Source of the DNA: Sphingobium subterraneum
GTDB lineage: Bacteria; Pseudomonadota; Alphaproteobacteria; Sphingomonadales; Sphingomonadaceae
Assembly: GCF_014199435.1 (NCBI RefSeq)
Contig: NZ_JACIJP010000006.1
Coordinates: 124,001 to 188,000, forward strand
DNA: 64,000 bases
Direction of reading: 5' to 3'
Shown in pieces: positions 1-8,974 of this stretch; positions within the stretch are counted from its first letter, which is position 1, and each line of letters opens with the position of its first letter. Under the pieces are notes generated by a model. The model was not told the DNA's origin. It did no database searches and saw only the letters and a program-made list of their open reading frames with translations. The translations under genes and the position numbers were made by a program.

Positions 1-1070
1 TTGCCAAAAAGATCGGCAGCCAGATTGTCCTGTTCGCTGAAATCCGCATCGAAGACGATCAGGCTGTCGTCCTTGCGATAAGCGGTGATGCTCGAAAACT
101 GCGCGAATGGCAGCTCCTGCATCAGCTTGCCCGACAAGCCCCACGCCTTTTCCTTGGCGAGCGGCCGGTCATTGGTCGAGATATCGTAGAACGGCAGTAT
201 CGGCTGCAGACCATAAGGGGGCAGATCATATCCCCGGCGCACACCGCCGGGCAGATATTGGCTGTGCGCCAGAAAATCATGGTGCGTTGAACTGTAATCG
301 GCGGTCAGGTCCAGCGAAGTGCCGTCCCCTTGCCAATGCAGTTTCCCGCGAACGGCCTTCGTATTTTGCTTACCCCAATCTTCACCGGTGAACCGGTTGG
401 TGCCCCAGCCGTCCCGCTGGTAAAGCGTTACGCCCGCGACATCCAACGCCAAACCTTCGGCAAGTCCCAGGGACGCATAGGCACTGGCCCGAAGCGTATC
501 GTAATTGCCATAGCCCACGGAGAATTTGCCCGACGGCTCCCCAGTGGGAGTACGGGTTACGATATGGACCAGCCCGCCACTGGCGTTTCGCCCGAACAAA
601 GTGCCCTGCGGCCCCTTCAGCACTTCGACGCGTTCGATATTCGTCAGTTCCAGCAGAGCCGGATGGACGCGAACCATATAGACCCCGTCGATATAGGTCG
701 CGACACTGTTTTCCGCTCCGACCAGGGAAATGGGCGAACCCACGCCCCGCAGGAATGGCTGAACCGCGCCACTGGTGTTGAAAAAGCTGATCGATGGAAC
801 GAGCCGGCTGATATCAGTGGCGTTGGTCACATTCGCTGACTCAAGCATGGCGCTACTGACCGCGCTTACTGCGACAGGCACGTCCTGAAGATTCTGGCTG
901 CGCTTCTGCGCCGTAACGACGATGTCCTCCAGCACAGTCCGGTCAGCATCCGATCCGGGAGCCGATTGCGCGATGGCAGGTTGGACGGTAAGTGCGGACG
1001 ACACCAAAAACCCATGCATGAGCATGCGTATCGTATTGGACCGATTCCGGCACGAATATGCCATTTTCAT
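1..1070 (-). CDS. TonB-dependent receptor, N-terminal part (cut by window edge)
   Basis: This is the first 356 codons of an outer-membrane TonB-dependent receptor; the rest lies beyond position 1. After a basic N-terminus and a hydrophobic stretch ending in an Ala-Ile-Ala-Gln type cleavage site comes a TonB-box-like segment (DIVVTAQKRSQNLQDVPVAV). The plug domain follows, with RGVGSP, YIDGVY, RVEVLKGPQGTLFGRNASGG and an early barrel strand. This is the common proteobacterial plug of the family that imports varied organic compounds in sphingomonads. The start ATG at 1070 lies after a GGGAGAGGGTAC Shine-Dalgarno-like run. It is the last gene of a minus-strand group with the decarboxylase-like and NTF2-like genes, so it may import the substrate of this region. 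The substrate cannot be told from sequence. Confidence 0.92.
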   Translation of the reverse strand, partial: MKMAYSCRNRSNTIRMLMHGFLVSSALTVQPAIAQSAPGSDADRTVLEDIVVTAQKRSQNLQDVPVAVSAVSSAMLESANVTNATDISRLVPSISFFNTSGAVQPFLRGVGSPISLVGAENSVATYIDGVYMVRVHPALLELTNIERVEVLKGPQGTLFGRNASGGLVHIVTRTPTGEPSGKFSVGYGNYDTLRASAYASLGLAEGLALDVAGVTLYQRDGWGTNRFTGEDWGKQNTKAVRGKLHWQGDGTSLDLTADYSSTHHDFLAHSQYLPGGVRRGYDLPPYGLQPILPFYDISTNDRPLAKEKAWGLSGKLMQELPFAQFSSITAYRKDDSLIVFDADFSEQDNLAADLFG

Positions 1071-1326
1071 GTACCCTCTCCCCAATATAGGATCTCTCAG
1101 GCGCAACCAATGGCAACGCTGGACCCGCTTATTAAGAAGGGCAGTTTAGCTTCCAACGGTCGATGGCAGACTCTTTGGAACGCATAATTTCTGTGCATTT
1201 TATTCTGTATGCGCTTATTCACCCACGCGGTTATCAATATGCTGGCCTTTCCGCATCCTGCTCATGCGGCTCCGCCCAGCGCCGGGGTTTCTGATCGTCG
1301 GTCGAGATGGCGCTTCGTTCTAAGGC
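1071..1326. other. Intergenic gap upstream of the TonB receptor
   Basis: This 256-bp gap separates the decarboxylase-like gene from the receptor gene, both on the minus strand. It should hold the receptor's own promoter. I see no convincing open frame, operator palindrome or terminator hairpin. Confidence 0.4.
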
Positions 1327-2148
1327 TCAGCCATTCAGAGGCAACGCGGCCAACACTTTCATCTTTGTAAATGTATCAAGCGACGCCGTCCCTTTCAGGG
1401 CAATAGCCTGCGGGCTGCTGTTCACGGCAATCTCGTCAAGAGGGTCTAGCTCCAGATGCCCAAAATTGATGGACGCGTCATGCGCTTCCCAGGCTCTCAC
1501 GATCGCGTTGCTGCCCTTGGTTGGAGAGAGACAGACGCTCCGATCAACGAAACCGGTATAGGTGACGTCGGGCACCTCGCGTACCGTGAGCGTATCATAG
1601 CCCCCTTCCTCGTTCATACGAGCGACCGCATCCTCCGCCAGTTCGGCGCCAATACGCATGCGCATTGTGATGAGACGTACTCCGCGGCGGTCCACGGTGA
1701 TTTCGACTTCATCGATGCTGCGGGGCGTAACCCTTATGTCCGCCAGTTTCTTGAGCATTCCGAAATAGACGCCCCAGGGGCCCATGATATCGACTTTGGT
1801 TTTGTCGCCATCCAACGCGTCAATATATTCCCACCCGGCGGCACCCTTCACGCCGTCATAGCTTGTACGGGCACGAAACTGCACCCCGTGATAATCCAGG
1901 GGCCGACCGTCCATCGGCAGAGTATCGTGGCTTGAAAAATACCAGATCTGAATGTCCGGCGGCAAGTCGCGATCGGCCTTGAGCGGCGGCGGTAAGATAA
2001 GCTTTTCAATCGCATCGTAGGTGCTCCGAAAGGACAGCATGTAAATGTTCATGCTCGGAAAGCTCAGCCCGTCATAGGAAAAAGCCTGCCCCGGTCGCAC
2101 GCCTGTCAGATTGAGAATTCCTCCTGTAAAATCGGGCTTTCCTGGCAT
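1327..2148 (-). CDS. Acetoacetate decarboxylase (ADC) superfamily protein
   Basis: This is a 273-residue protein of the acetoacetate decarboxylase superfamily. The family decarboxylates beta-keto acids or does related Schiff-base chemistry on a lysine. The tandem lysines in GMLKKLADIRV (Lys133-Lys134) match the active-site Lys pair of the family, preceded by a GPWGVYFG turn. The second of two adjacent ATGs (2148) is chosen because GGAGG lies about 5 nt upstream; 2151 is the other ATG, and a TTG at 2178 is less likely. The upstream NTF2-like gene ends 44 bp before it, so both probably share a transcript. The substrate is unknown; a beta-keto acid from ring or side-chain degradation would fit the setting. 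Confidence 0.8.
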   Translation of the reverse strand: MPGKPDFTGGILNLTGVRPGQAFSYDGLSFPSMNIYMLSFRSTYDAIEKLILPPPLKADRDLPPDIQIWYFSSHDTLPMDGRPLDYHGVQFRARTSYDGVKGAAGWEYIDALDGDKTKVDIMGPWGVYFGMLKKLADIRVTPRSIDEVEITVDRRGVRLITMRMRIGAELAEDAVARMNEEGGYDTLTVREVPDVTYTGFVDRSVCLSPTKGSNAIVRAWEAHDASINFGHLELDPLDEIAVNSSPQAIALKGTASLDTFTKMKVLAALPLNG

Positions 2149-2192
2149 CATCTCCTCCAATCTTCCGGCCGAATGCAATCAGGTCGATGGGA

Positions 2193-2648
2193 TCACCCCA
2201 CCGCCCGGGGCTTGGCGCGGACATCCAGGCGCAAACGGCTCAATCTGATCGACTGGAAAAGCCACCGATCCCCCTGCCGTACATAGGTCTCGTGATAATG
2301 GCCTGATCCATGGATTTCGGATGCCCCGGCAAACCCCTCCGCATCGGGCGGAAAATAGAGCGCATCCTCCATCGCCCAAAGACCGCGTGCACTGACTTCT
2401 GAAAGGATTTCGATCTCCGGGGCGAAAATATGATGAACGGTGACTGATCCGGCGAGTGCCACGTCCACGCCAGGCATAAAGTCGTTTATCGACGCAGGCT
2501 CATTGTAATTTTCGGGAAAAAACAGCGTGGCGTCGTCAGCGAACAGGGCACGAAACGCCGCCCAGTCCTTGTTATCGACAAATCGGCAGTAACGCGCCTT
2601 CAGCACCCTGATATCCTCAATGGCCGTCAGACGAAAAAGCGCGTCCAT
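2193..2648 (-). CDS. NTF2-like / SnoaL-like small protein
   Basis: This is a 151-residue single-domain protein of the NTF2-like (SnoaL-type) cone fold. It opens with the usual helix (LTAIEDIRVLKARYCRFVDNKDW) followed by FRALFADDATLFFPE, and ends with the strand pair around GHYHETYVRQGDRWLFQSIRL. The fold hosts ketosteroid isomerases, dehydratases, ring-hydroxylating dioxygenase beta subunits and proteins of no known activity, so the reaction cannot be named. It is the first gene of a minus-strand pair with the ADC-like gene, divergent from nothing and just downstream of the AraC-type gene. It is one of several NTF2-like proteins in this window. Confidence 0.8.
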   Translation of the reverse strand: MDALFRLTAIEDIRVLKARYCRFVDNKDWAAFRALFADDATLFFPENYNEPASINDFMPGVDVALAGSVTVHHIFAPEIEILSEVSARGLWAMEDALYFPPDAEGFAGASEIHGSGHYHETYVRQGDRWLFQSIRLSRLRLDVRAKPRAVG

Positions 2649-2856
2649 ATGCTTTTCCCTAAAAGCCCGATTTTACAAAGCGCCCTGGAAATCGCAAACC
2701 GGCGCTTGTAGGAAAAGTACGCGCGTTATTGGCATTATGACCATTGGTGTGGACGCGATCGCGGGCGCAGAATGGGAAGGCGGGCCATCGGTCCATAATC
2801 CGGCAGAGCCGGACCGGGCACGCGCCGCCCGCGCGAACGCCCTTGAGGCAGGACCG

Positions 2857-3711
2857 TCAGGATGAGCCGCTGCTCGCGCGGCGGAATGCCTTGGGTGACT
2901 GCCCCGCGAGCCTTGTGAAAGCCGTTGAAAAGGCGCTGGGATGCGCAAATCCCAAACGATAGGAAATGATTTTCAGCGGCAACCGGGTGCTGCTCAGCAA
3001 ATGCTTGGCCCGGTCGAGGCGAATCCGCTCCACATAGGTGTGGATCGTTTCGCCCACTGTTGCCTTGAACAAGCGTCGAAAATGGGTTTCGCTGAGGTTT
3101 ACGACGGCCGCGAGGTCCGAGACTGTTGGCGGCCAGTTGGCGTCCTCGCAGAGATATTCCGTAATCAGCACAAGCTGGCGACGGGTTAACGTTCCGCCCG
3201 TCCGGCCGAGTTTCTCGCCAGCCGACAGGTGCCGCGCCAGATCTGCCGCAATGGTCATTGCAAGACCTTCAGCCAGAAAAGCGCCTGCAAAGCTCGGGGA
3301 CACGAGGGCCGACCACGATCGCCGCATCGCATATGCAATATGGGGATTCGTCATGCTGATACAAAGATCTTCTCGAATAGCAGAGGGGTTCATGCCGAAG
3401 ATTTCACTCAGCCATTTGGGGTTGAAACGACACGCCAACACCTGAGATGACCCGGCCATGCGCGTCGGCCCGTGAGATTGCAGGGGGATATGCGGGGGCA
3501 ACAACATCAGCTGTCCGAAATTTTCGATCTGGCTGTCACCAATGCGACCGGCGACTTCCAGCCGAAACGGCTCTGCGCGCCATAGCAGCGTCACATCGTC
3601 GTGGCGCTCATACACTTCTGCACCGGCTTCCCATTCATAGTCGATCAACTCGAACGCAAACCGTTCCATTTCCAGACGAGTCCGTATGCTCGCCCTCGAT
3701 CCAAGCAGCAT
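2857..3711 (-). CDS. AraC-family transcriptional regulator (copy 1)
   Basis: This is a 284-residue regulator. Its N-terminal half resembles the AraC-type sensing domain of the other two AraC proteins here (FELIDYEWEAGAEVYE, then NFGQLMLLPPHIPL). The C-terminal ~100 residues are the double helix-turn-helix domain: LAAVVNLSETHFRRLFKATV, then LSSTRLPLKIISYRLGFAHP and SAFSTAFTRLAGQSPKAFRR. The ATG at 3711 is chosen because GGAG sits 7 nt upstream; the frame stays open to a TTG at 3783 with no clear ribosome site. It lies between the NTF2/ADC/receptor genes on the same strand and a divergent SDR operon at 4120. It probably controls one or both. Confidence 0.9.
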   Translation of the reverse strand: MLLGSRASIRTRLEMERFAFELIDYEWEAGAEVYERHDDVTLLWRAEPFRLEVAGRIGDSQIENFGQLMLLPPHIPLQSHGPTRMAGSSQVLACRFNPKWLSEIFGMNPSAIREDLCISMTNPHIAYAMRRSWSALVSPSFAGAFLAEGLAMTIAADLARHLSAGEKLGRTGGTLTRRQLVLITEYLCEDANWPPTVSDLAAVVNLSETHFRRLFKATVGETIHTYVERIRLDRAKHLLSSTRLPLKIISYRLGFAHPSAFSTAFTRLAGQSPKAFRRASSGSS

Positions 3712-4119
3712 CCACTTTCTCCATCTCGTCGTGCGCCTTTGGACGTCTCGGTCAATTATGGCCGGGAACGATAACGAAATCAATTTGCAGGTTTTGCTTT
3801 ATGGGGCAAAAATGTTTCTCGGACGAAACAAATTTATTGACTATCGAGCTAGCAGTCCGCGTTAAATATTTTAAATTATAACTCTTATCGTTTATAATAA
3901 AATCACGAAACTTATTATAATATTACAAGCATAAAATGGCGATTTTTAAGGAAATTTTGTGGATTTTTTGAATTTCCATTCTACTTATATGCCACCGTGC
4001 TTTTTCATTAAATAATGTGACCGAAAATTGGCTTGCCGCAAGCGAATCGTTCTTGGGCAAGGCGGGCCCATGTCCGCCCGAATAATAACGCGAAATAACA
4101 ACGTCTGGGAGATGCTTGA
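3712..4119. promoter_or_regulatory. AT-rich divergent promoter region
   Basis: This 408-bp gap lies between the AraC gene (minus) and the SDR operon (plus). The stretch at about 3835-3990 is strikingly AT-rich against the surrounding GC-rich DNA, with repeated TATAAT-like hexamers near 3890-3925. A GGGAG element at about 4108 precedes the SDR start. No gene is visible. It probably carries promoters in both directions and the AraC binding site. Confidence 0.6.
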
Positions 4120-4884
4120 ATGGGTGCGACATGGTCGAACGTCGCTTTCGATTACTCCGGAGCAACCGTTCTGGTGACGGGCGGCACCAGTGGATTGGGA
4201 TCCGGGATCGCGAAAGCCTACCACGATGCGGGCGCTGACGTCATCATTACCGGTACTCGCTCTGCCGCGGCGGAATATCCGGACGATCTGTCCGCCTACA
4301 GCTATCATCGGCTCGATGTGGAGGATCATGCCAACATCGATGCGCTGGCCACATCTCTGCCCCGCCTCGACATATTGGTGAACAATGCAGGACTGGCCTT
4401 TTTCAATCTAGGGCTGGACGAATATGATCCGGATGTTTTTGACCGCGCTCTTCAGGTTCACGTATCGAGCGGCTTCCGTCTCGCCATGCGTTGCAAGGAC
4501 AAGCTTGCACAAAGCCGCTTGCCAGGGGGCGCATCGATCATCGGAATCGGTTCGGTGACGTCGTTCATGGCGATCGAGTGGGTGCCCGGCTATGGCGCAG
4601 GCAAGACCGCGCTCCTCGGCGCAACACGGGCCCTCGCCACGCGCCTGGGACGGGACAACATTCGGGCCAATGTCGCCGCGATCGGCCTGAGCCACAGCCG
4701 AACCGCCGCGTCCACGATAGAAAATCCTGAATATTCCGCAGCGACGCTCGCCCGTACTCCGCTCGGTCGGCATGGCCAGCCGATCGATGCAGCCGGAGCG
4801 GTGCTCTTTCTCAGCAGTGCGGCGGCAAGCTGGATCACCGGACAGGCCCTCGTCGTCGACGGGGGATACACGATCGTCGGATAA
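4120..4884 (+). CDS. Short-chain dehydrogenase/reductase (SDR), classical
   Basis: This is a 254-residue NAD(P)-dependent oxidoreductase of the classical SDR family. It has the nucleotide-binding motif TGGTSGLG (residues 20-27), NNAG (88-91), catalytic Ser145, Tyr158 and Lys162 (Y-G-A-G-K), and the closing ITGQALVVDGG. It would interconvert an alcohol and a ketone; the substrate is unknown. It is the first gene of a tight plus-strand operon. The NTF2-like gene starts 11 bp later, followed by overlapping sulfotransferase-like and DUF1214-like genes. The ATG at 4120 follows a GGGAG ribosome site. Confidence 0.93.
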   Translation: MGATWSNVAFDYSGATVLVTGGTSGLGSGIAKAYHDAGADVIITGTRSAAAEYPDDLSAYSYHRLDVEDHANIDALATSLPRLDILVNNAGLAFFNLGLDEYDPDVFDRALQVHVSSGFRLAMRCKDKLAQSRLPGGASIIGIGSVTSFMAIEWVPGYGAGKTALLGATRALATRLGRDNIRANVAAIGLSHSRTAASTIENPEYSAATLARTPLGRHGQPIDAAGAVLFLSSAAASWITGQALVVDGGYTIVG

Positions 4885-4895
4885 GGAGTTGGACC

Positions 4896-5360
4896 ATGCA
4901 TGACACCTTCGAAATTCCTGCCCAATTGCAGTTCCTGTTGTCGACCTGCACGGCCGGCGATGTCGATCCCGAGCATATCAAGGCCGTCATGCACAAATAT
5001 GGCGAATGCATGGGTCGCGGCGATGAAGATGGAATAGCGGCGCTGTTCTCGCCCCAGAGCATGATCTTCGATCCGGTAAACGCCGTCCCTCGGCCTTATT
5101 CGGAGCTAAGGTCGTTTTTCCGGGGCGCCTTTGATGCACAGGGCGGCTTCATCGAAATGAAAGTGGAGGGCGAAGTTCGGGTGGCCGGCAATTTCGGCGC
5201 CGCTGCCTATATCGCAGTCATGACCATCGACGGCATGCATGTCATCGTCGAGACGCTTGATATCATGAAGTTCGGCTCGGACGGGCTTGTGGAATCGCTT
5301 CATGCCTATTGGGGACCCAGCAATATCAAGCCAAGCCCGCGCGCGCCCCAGAGGGCCTGA
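4896..5360 (+). CDS. NTF2-like / SnoaL-like protein
   Basis: This 154-residue NTF2-like protein contains the pattern DPEHIKAVMHKYGECMGRGD followed by IAALFSPQSMIFDPV and later strands with VIVETLDIMKFGSDGLVESL, typical of SnoaL-like or ketosteroid-isomerase-like folds. A strong AAGGAG ribosome site lies 7 nt before the ATG. Its stop codon shares a base with the start of the next gene (TGATG), so translation of the two is likely coupled. It may isomerise or dehydrate the product of the upstream SDR, but that is inference from position only. Confidence 0.82.
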   Translation: MHDTFEIPAQLQFLLSTCTAGDVDPEHIKAVMHKYGECMGRGDEDGIAALFSPQSMIFDPVNAVPRPYSELRSFFRGAFDAQGGFIEMKVEGEVRVAGNFGAAAYIAVMTIDGMHVIVETLDIMKFGSDGLVESLHAYWGPSNIKPSPRAPQRA

Positions 5361-6625
5361 TGAACAGCAATCTAATCCATCTGGACGATCTTGCCCATCC
5401 CGAGCTGAACGGTGTCGAACGCCAGTATATGGCGGACGCGCCCGCAGTGGTATTCACGCGGGACAACGTTCTGAACGCTGCACGGCAACAGACCGGGCTT
5501 GCCGACTTTGGCGACGAGGATTTCGTCGAACGGCTGGACATATGGCTCGCGGCGGTCGAGGAGGACTCGGGGCTGGGACCGCTGGGACGGGCAACTGCGT
5601 TTGACGAAATGGTGCGTTACGCCGCAAACCGGCTGCGCCTCGAGCAGCTGTTGCGGGACCATCCGGAGATTCTGGATGTAAAGATCGACAGGCCGGTGAT
5701 CGTGGCCGGCCTGCCTCGCTCGGGAACCACACATCTCGTCAACATACTGGCAAGCGACCCGCAGCTTCGATCGATGCAATTGTGGGAAACCATGATGCCC
5801 TTTCCGGAGGCGGGGGAAGACACCGCCAGGCCGGAGCTAAGCCCGCGCTTCATGAAAACGCGCGAAATGTGGAAGGTTTTTGGGCATATCCTGCAGCATA
5901 TGCCGGCTATGCACGAGATGGAGCCGGACCATGTCCATGAAGATATCGAGCTTCAGGGATTGGATTTCACCACCTATCTTATCGAGTGGCGCGCAAGAAT
6001 GCCGCGGTGGACGGAATATTATTACCGGCACGACCAGACACCCCATTACTTCTACGGCCGAAAAGCCTTGCAGGCGATGACATGGCTGCGCGGTCCAAAC
6101 CGTTGGGTCATGAAGTCGCCGCCGCACATGGAAAATTTGAAAGCGCTCATCGCAGCGTATCCCGACGCAACCATAGCGCTCACCCATCGGGACCCGGTCG
6201 CGGTCATCCAGTCGACCATTACGCTGCTGGCCTACTGGGATCGTATCCGGCGGACAGACATGGACCTTCCAGGACTTGCCGAACTCTGGATAAACCGGAT
6301 CGAGCATATGCTCAAAGCCTGCGTGCGCGACCGGGATCTCGTCCCCGAACATCAGATAACGGATGTTATTTTTCACGACTATATGGCTGACGAACGCAGA
6401 GTGATCGACACCATCTACGCCAAGGCCGGTCTGGTGGCGACGGCCGATTCCCAGTGGCGCATCGACCAGTATATCGACAAGAATCCGCGCGGCAAACACG
6501 GACAGGTCGTCTATGACCTCGTCGGGTATTTCGGCGTTGATGTTCGCGCGCTGCGCAACAGGTTCCAGTTTTATTACGACCGCTTCCCGGTGCGCAAGGA
6601 GCCCGTGCCAGGAGAGGCGCTATGA
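5360..6625 (+). CDS. Sulfotransferase-family protein
   Basis: This 421-residue protein belongs to the Sulfotransfer_3 type. The PAPS 5'-phosphosulfate loop is seen as RPVIVAGLPRSGTTHLVNIL (GLPRSGTT at 117-124). A later WVMKSPPHMENLKALIAAYP and LTHRDPVAVIQS segment matches the 3'-phosphate-binding part of the family. The family moves sulfate from PAPS to hydroxyls, but many bacterial members beside catabolic SDRs are uncharacterised. The ATG at 5360 overlaps the previous stop by one base; an in-frame ATG at 5309 would overlap the NTF2 gene and is less likely. The next gene starts inside its stop codon (ATGA). Confidence 0.85.
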   Translation: MNSNLIHLDDLAHPELNGVERQYMADAPAVVFTRDNVLNAARQQTGLADFGDEDFVERLDIWLAAVEEDSGLGPLGRATAFDEMVRYAANRLRLEQLLRDHPEILDVKIDRPVIVAGLPRSGTTHLVNILASDPQLRSMQLWETMMPFPEAGEDTARPELSPRFMKTREMWKVFGHILQHMPAMHEMEPDHVHEDIELQGLDFTTYLIEWRARMPRWTEYYYRHDQTPHYFYGRKALQAMTWLRGPNRWVMKSPPHMENLKALIAAYPDATIALTHRDPVAVIQSTITLLAYWDRIRRTDMDLPGLAELWINRIEHMLKACVRDRDLVPEHQITDVIFHDYMADERRVIDTIYAKAGLVATADSQWRIDQYIDKNPRGKHGQVVYDLVGYFGVDVRALRNRFQFYYDRFPVRKEPVPGEAL

Positions 6626-7848
6626 CCGATCCTGCTGCCCAGAGGCTCATCAGCGGCGAGGCGTGGGACGATTTCTGCGAGAATCTGCGCCGTACAGGGC
6701 ATGTCATCGACGAGTTCGGGGAGGGTGTCGACGATCTCGACCGCGCGGAATGGTATCGCTGCTTGACCCGCTACGTCCGGGGTGGACTGGAACGCTATCT
6801 GGAAGCCGGAGAGCCTGCACGACCGCAACTGCGCGATCTCGCCTGGCGACACACAATCAATTTTGCCTCACCGATGCAGGACCATCTGTTCGCGGAATTT
6901 CCGGACGCCTCGGGAACATATCGCATCAGCGGAAATCGCGGATCGGTAGAATATTTCGTCATCGCCAGCTGGAGCTCTCCCCAACCTCCCGATCCGGGAG
7001 CACGAAATTGGGCCGAATTGGGAATGGACGGTCTGAAGGAATTCGATCCAGCTTTGCTGAACACCCGCACCACTTTGGAAAGCGGGGACATGACGTTTTC
7101 CCCCGCAGGGGATTTCTCGTTCATCGTAAGCCAGCAGCGACCGTCTGATGGCGAGGACTGGCTACCCATAACCCCTGACTGCACCGGCCTGATCGTGCGT
7201 TGGGTGCTGGCATCGCGCGACGGGCTTGTATCCCCTTCGATGAAAATCGAACGGCTCGACTGTCGCGATCCCGAACCCGTGAGCGCAGCCCATGTCAGCA
7301 ACGGACTGGCGAAAGCAGCACAAGCCACGCTTGGTTATGCGACGCTCATCCGAAACTGGTGGACGGATAACCTCGCCAAACGACCGAACACGATCGTGTT
7401 CAGTCAGGCTGTGTATCTCAGCAATGGTGGCGTGGCGGACAACAGGTATCATGGCTTTGGAAGTTGGGTCCGGGATCAGGATGAGGCGCTGGTTGTCCGG
7501 TTTGTTCCCACCCCTTGTGCATATTGGACGTTCCAGATCTGCAACATCTGGCAGGAAAACCTGGACAATTACCAGGATGGCCAGGGCTATCTCTATAAGC
7601 ACGGCGCGCGTCTGGAAGAGGACGGATCGGTCCTGATTATCCTGGCCGAAGAAGATCCTGCTGTCGGAGGCAACTGGATTGATCCTTACGGCCATCGGCA
7701 CGGCGGCTGGAGTTTCCGGCTGGTCAAGGTGGATGGCCCGCCGCCCGCGATCAGCGTCCATCGCGTGCGTCTTTCCAGCTTAAAAAGTCAGGGCCTGTCC
7801 GCTCTTTCCACGATCCAATCCATCAATAGTGGCGGAATGACAGATTAG
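6622..7848 (+). CDS. DUF1214-type protein of unknown function
   Basis: This 408-residue soluble protein has no signal peptide and no recognised catalytic motif. The C-terminal part resembles DUF1214 proteins (YWTFQICNIWQENLD, then an aromatic-rich HRHGGWSFRLV). The N-terminal ~100 residues are helical and acidic. Its ATG overlaps the sulfotransferase stop by four bases (ATGA), which implies a stoichiometric or complex-forming partner. Function is not known. The fixed order sulfotransferase-DUF1214 suggests that they act together. It ends 32 bp from the convergent aldo/keto reductase gene. Confidence 0.7.
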   Translation: MTDPAAQRLISGEAWDDFCENLRRTGHVIDEFGEGVDDLDRAEWYRCLTRYVRGGLERYLEAGEPARPQLRDLAWRHTINFASPMQDHLFAEFPDASGTYRISGNRGSVEYFVIASWSSPQPPDPGARNWAELGMDGLKEFDPALLNTRTTLESGDMTFSPAGDFSFIVSQQRPSDGEDWLPITPDCTGLIVRWVLASRDGLVSPSMKIERLDCRDPEPVSAAHVSNGLAKAAQATLGYATLIRNWWTDNLAKRPNTIVFSQAVYLSNGGVADNRYHGFGSWVRDQDEALVVRFVPTPCAYWTFQICNIWQENLDNYQDGQGYLYKHGARLEEDGSVLIILAEEDPAVGGNWIDPYGHRHGGWSFRLVKVDGPPPAISVHRVRLSSLKSQGLSALSTIQSINSGGMTD

Positions 7849-7880
7849 GGCGTGCTGCGTAAAATCCGGCGCTTAGAGGC

Positions 7881-8933
7881 CTACCCGCGCCATCCCTGAA
7901 CGTCCACGCCTCCGAAAACGAACCGATTGATGGTCTCGGAAAATATGGGGTAAGGATAGGCAGGTTCCGGAGCGCTCGCTCGATCCAGTGCATCGCGTTG
8001 CTCGGCGTCCATGCGGATGTCGAGTGAGGCCAGATTGTCCTCAAGCTGCCGGATACTGCTGACGCCGATAACAACGGACGCGATCAGGGGCTGGGCGGAT
8101 GCCCAGGCCAATGCGACCTGAGCCATAGGACGGCCCATGTCTTCCGCGACGGAGCGAAGGCTGTCCAGAATAGGCCAGTTGCGATCCGAAAACTTGCTGT
8201 CTCCCAGCGGATTGCTTCCGCTCAGTCGGCCCTCGCTGGTCGCCTTGGGATCTTCGCGCCGATACTTGCCCGTCAAAAACCCACCCGCGAGTGGGCTCCA
8301 GGGAAGGATGCCAAGGCCGAATTCCGCCGCAACCGGGCAATGCTCCCGTTCAATCGCCCGTTCGGTCAGCGAATACTCCAGTTGAAGGCCGATGGGCGCC
8401 GCCATTCCATGAACCGCCGCCAGCGTGGCCATTTTGGCGACATACCAGGCCGGTACGTTCGACAGGCCATAATAGCGGATTTTGCCCTCCTGCACGAGAG
8501 CATTCATCGTCTGCAGAACCTCTTCGGCGGGCGTCACCTTGTCCCACACATGCAGCCAGAACAGGTCGATATAGTCTGTCTGCAACCGGCGCAGGGATGT
8601 TTCAAGCGACGCGCGAATGTTCTTTGCGCCATTGCCGCTCGCCGTCGGATTGCCCGGCTGCCTGTTAAATCCCGCCTTGGTGGCGAGCACAATGCCGTCC
8701 CGGACATGGCTCTCGGTGATAAATTTCCCGAGCATCGCCTCGCTCTGCCCGCCCGCATAGATATCGGCGGTATCGATGAAGTTGCCACCGACCTCAAGGT
8801 AGCGCGCGAAGATCTTGCGCGCATCCTCTTCGCCTATTCCCCAGCGCTGCGTTCCGAATGTCATTGTCCCCAAAGACAGCGGACTGACAATCAAGCCCGA
8901 ACGGCCCAGAGTGCGGTAGTGGGATAGTTCCAT
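7881..8933 (-). CDS. Aldo/keto reductase
   Basis: This 350-residue NADPH-dependent oxidoreductase has the AKR TIM barrel. The catalytic tetrad is visible as Asp54 and Tyr59 (FIDTADIYAGG), Lys86 (ATKAGF) and His128 (LFWLHVWD). The C-terminal cofactor part is VVIGVSSIRQLEDNL. It resembles the broad-range group that includes the oxidoreductase Tas and yeast-type AKRs. The ATG at 8933 is used because GGGAG lies just upstream; the frame stays open far upstream but overlaps the preceding gene. It is the last gene of a minus-strand operon (MFS permease, Gfo/Idh, SDR, extended SDR, AKR). Confidence 0.93.
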   Translation of the reverse strand: MELSHYRTLGRSGLIVSPLSLGTMTFGTQRWGIGEEDARKIFARYLEVGGNFIDTADIYAGGQSEAMLGKFITESHVRDGIVLATKAGFNRQPGNPTASGNGAKNIRASLETSLRRLQTDYIDLFWLHVWDKVTPAEEVLQTMNALVQEGKIRYYGLSNVPAWYVAKMATLAAVHGMAAPIGLQLEYSLTERAIEREHCPVAAEFGLGILPWSPLAGGFLTGKYRREDPKATSEGRLSGSNPLGDSKFSDRNWPILDSLRSVAEDMGRPMAQVALAWASAQPLIASVVIGVSSIRQLEDNLASLDIRMDAEQRDALDRASAPEPAYPYPIFSETINRFVFGGVDVQGWRG

Positions 8934-8974
8934 TGTGTCTCCCGTACCTTCCTTGCGCCGCGAACCCGAAGGGA

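Noticed and set aside
2193..2648. Ring-hydroxylating dioxygenase beta subunit
   Set aside because: The NTF2-like fold fits, but no alpha subunit with a Rieske centre occurs in the window.
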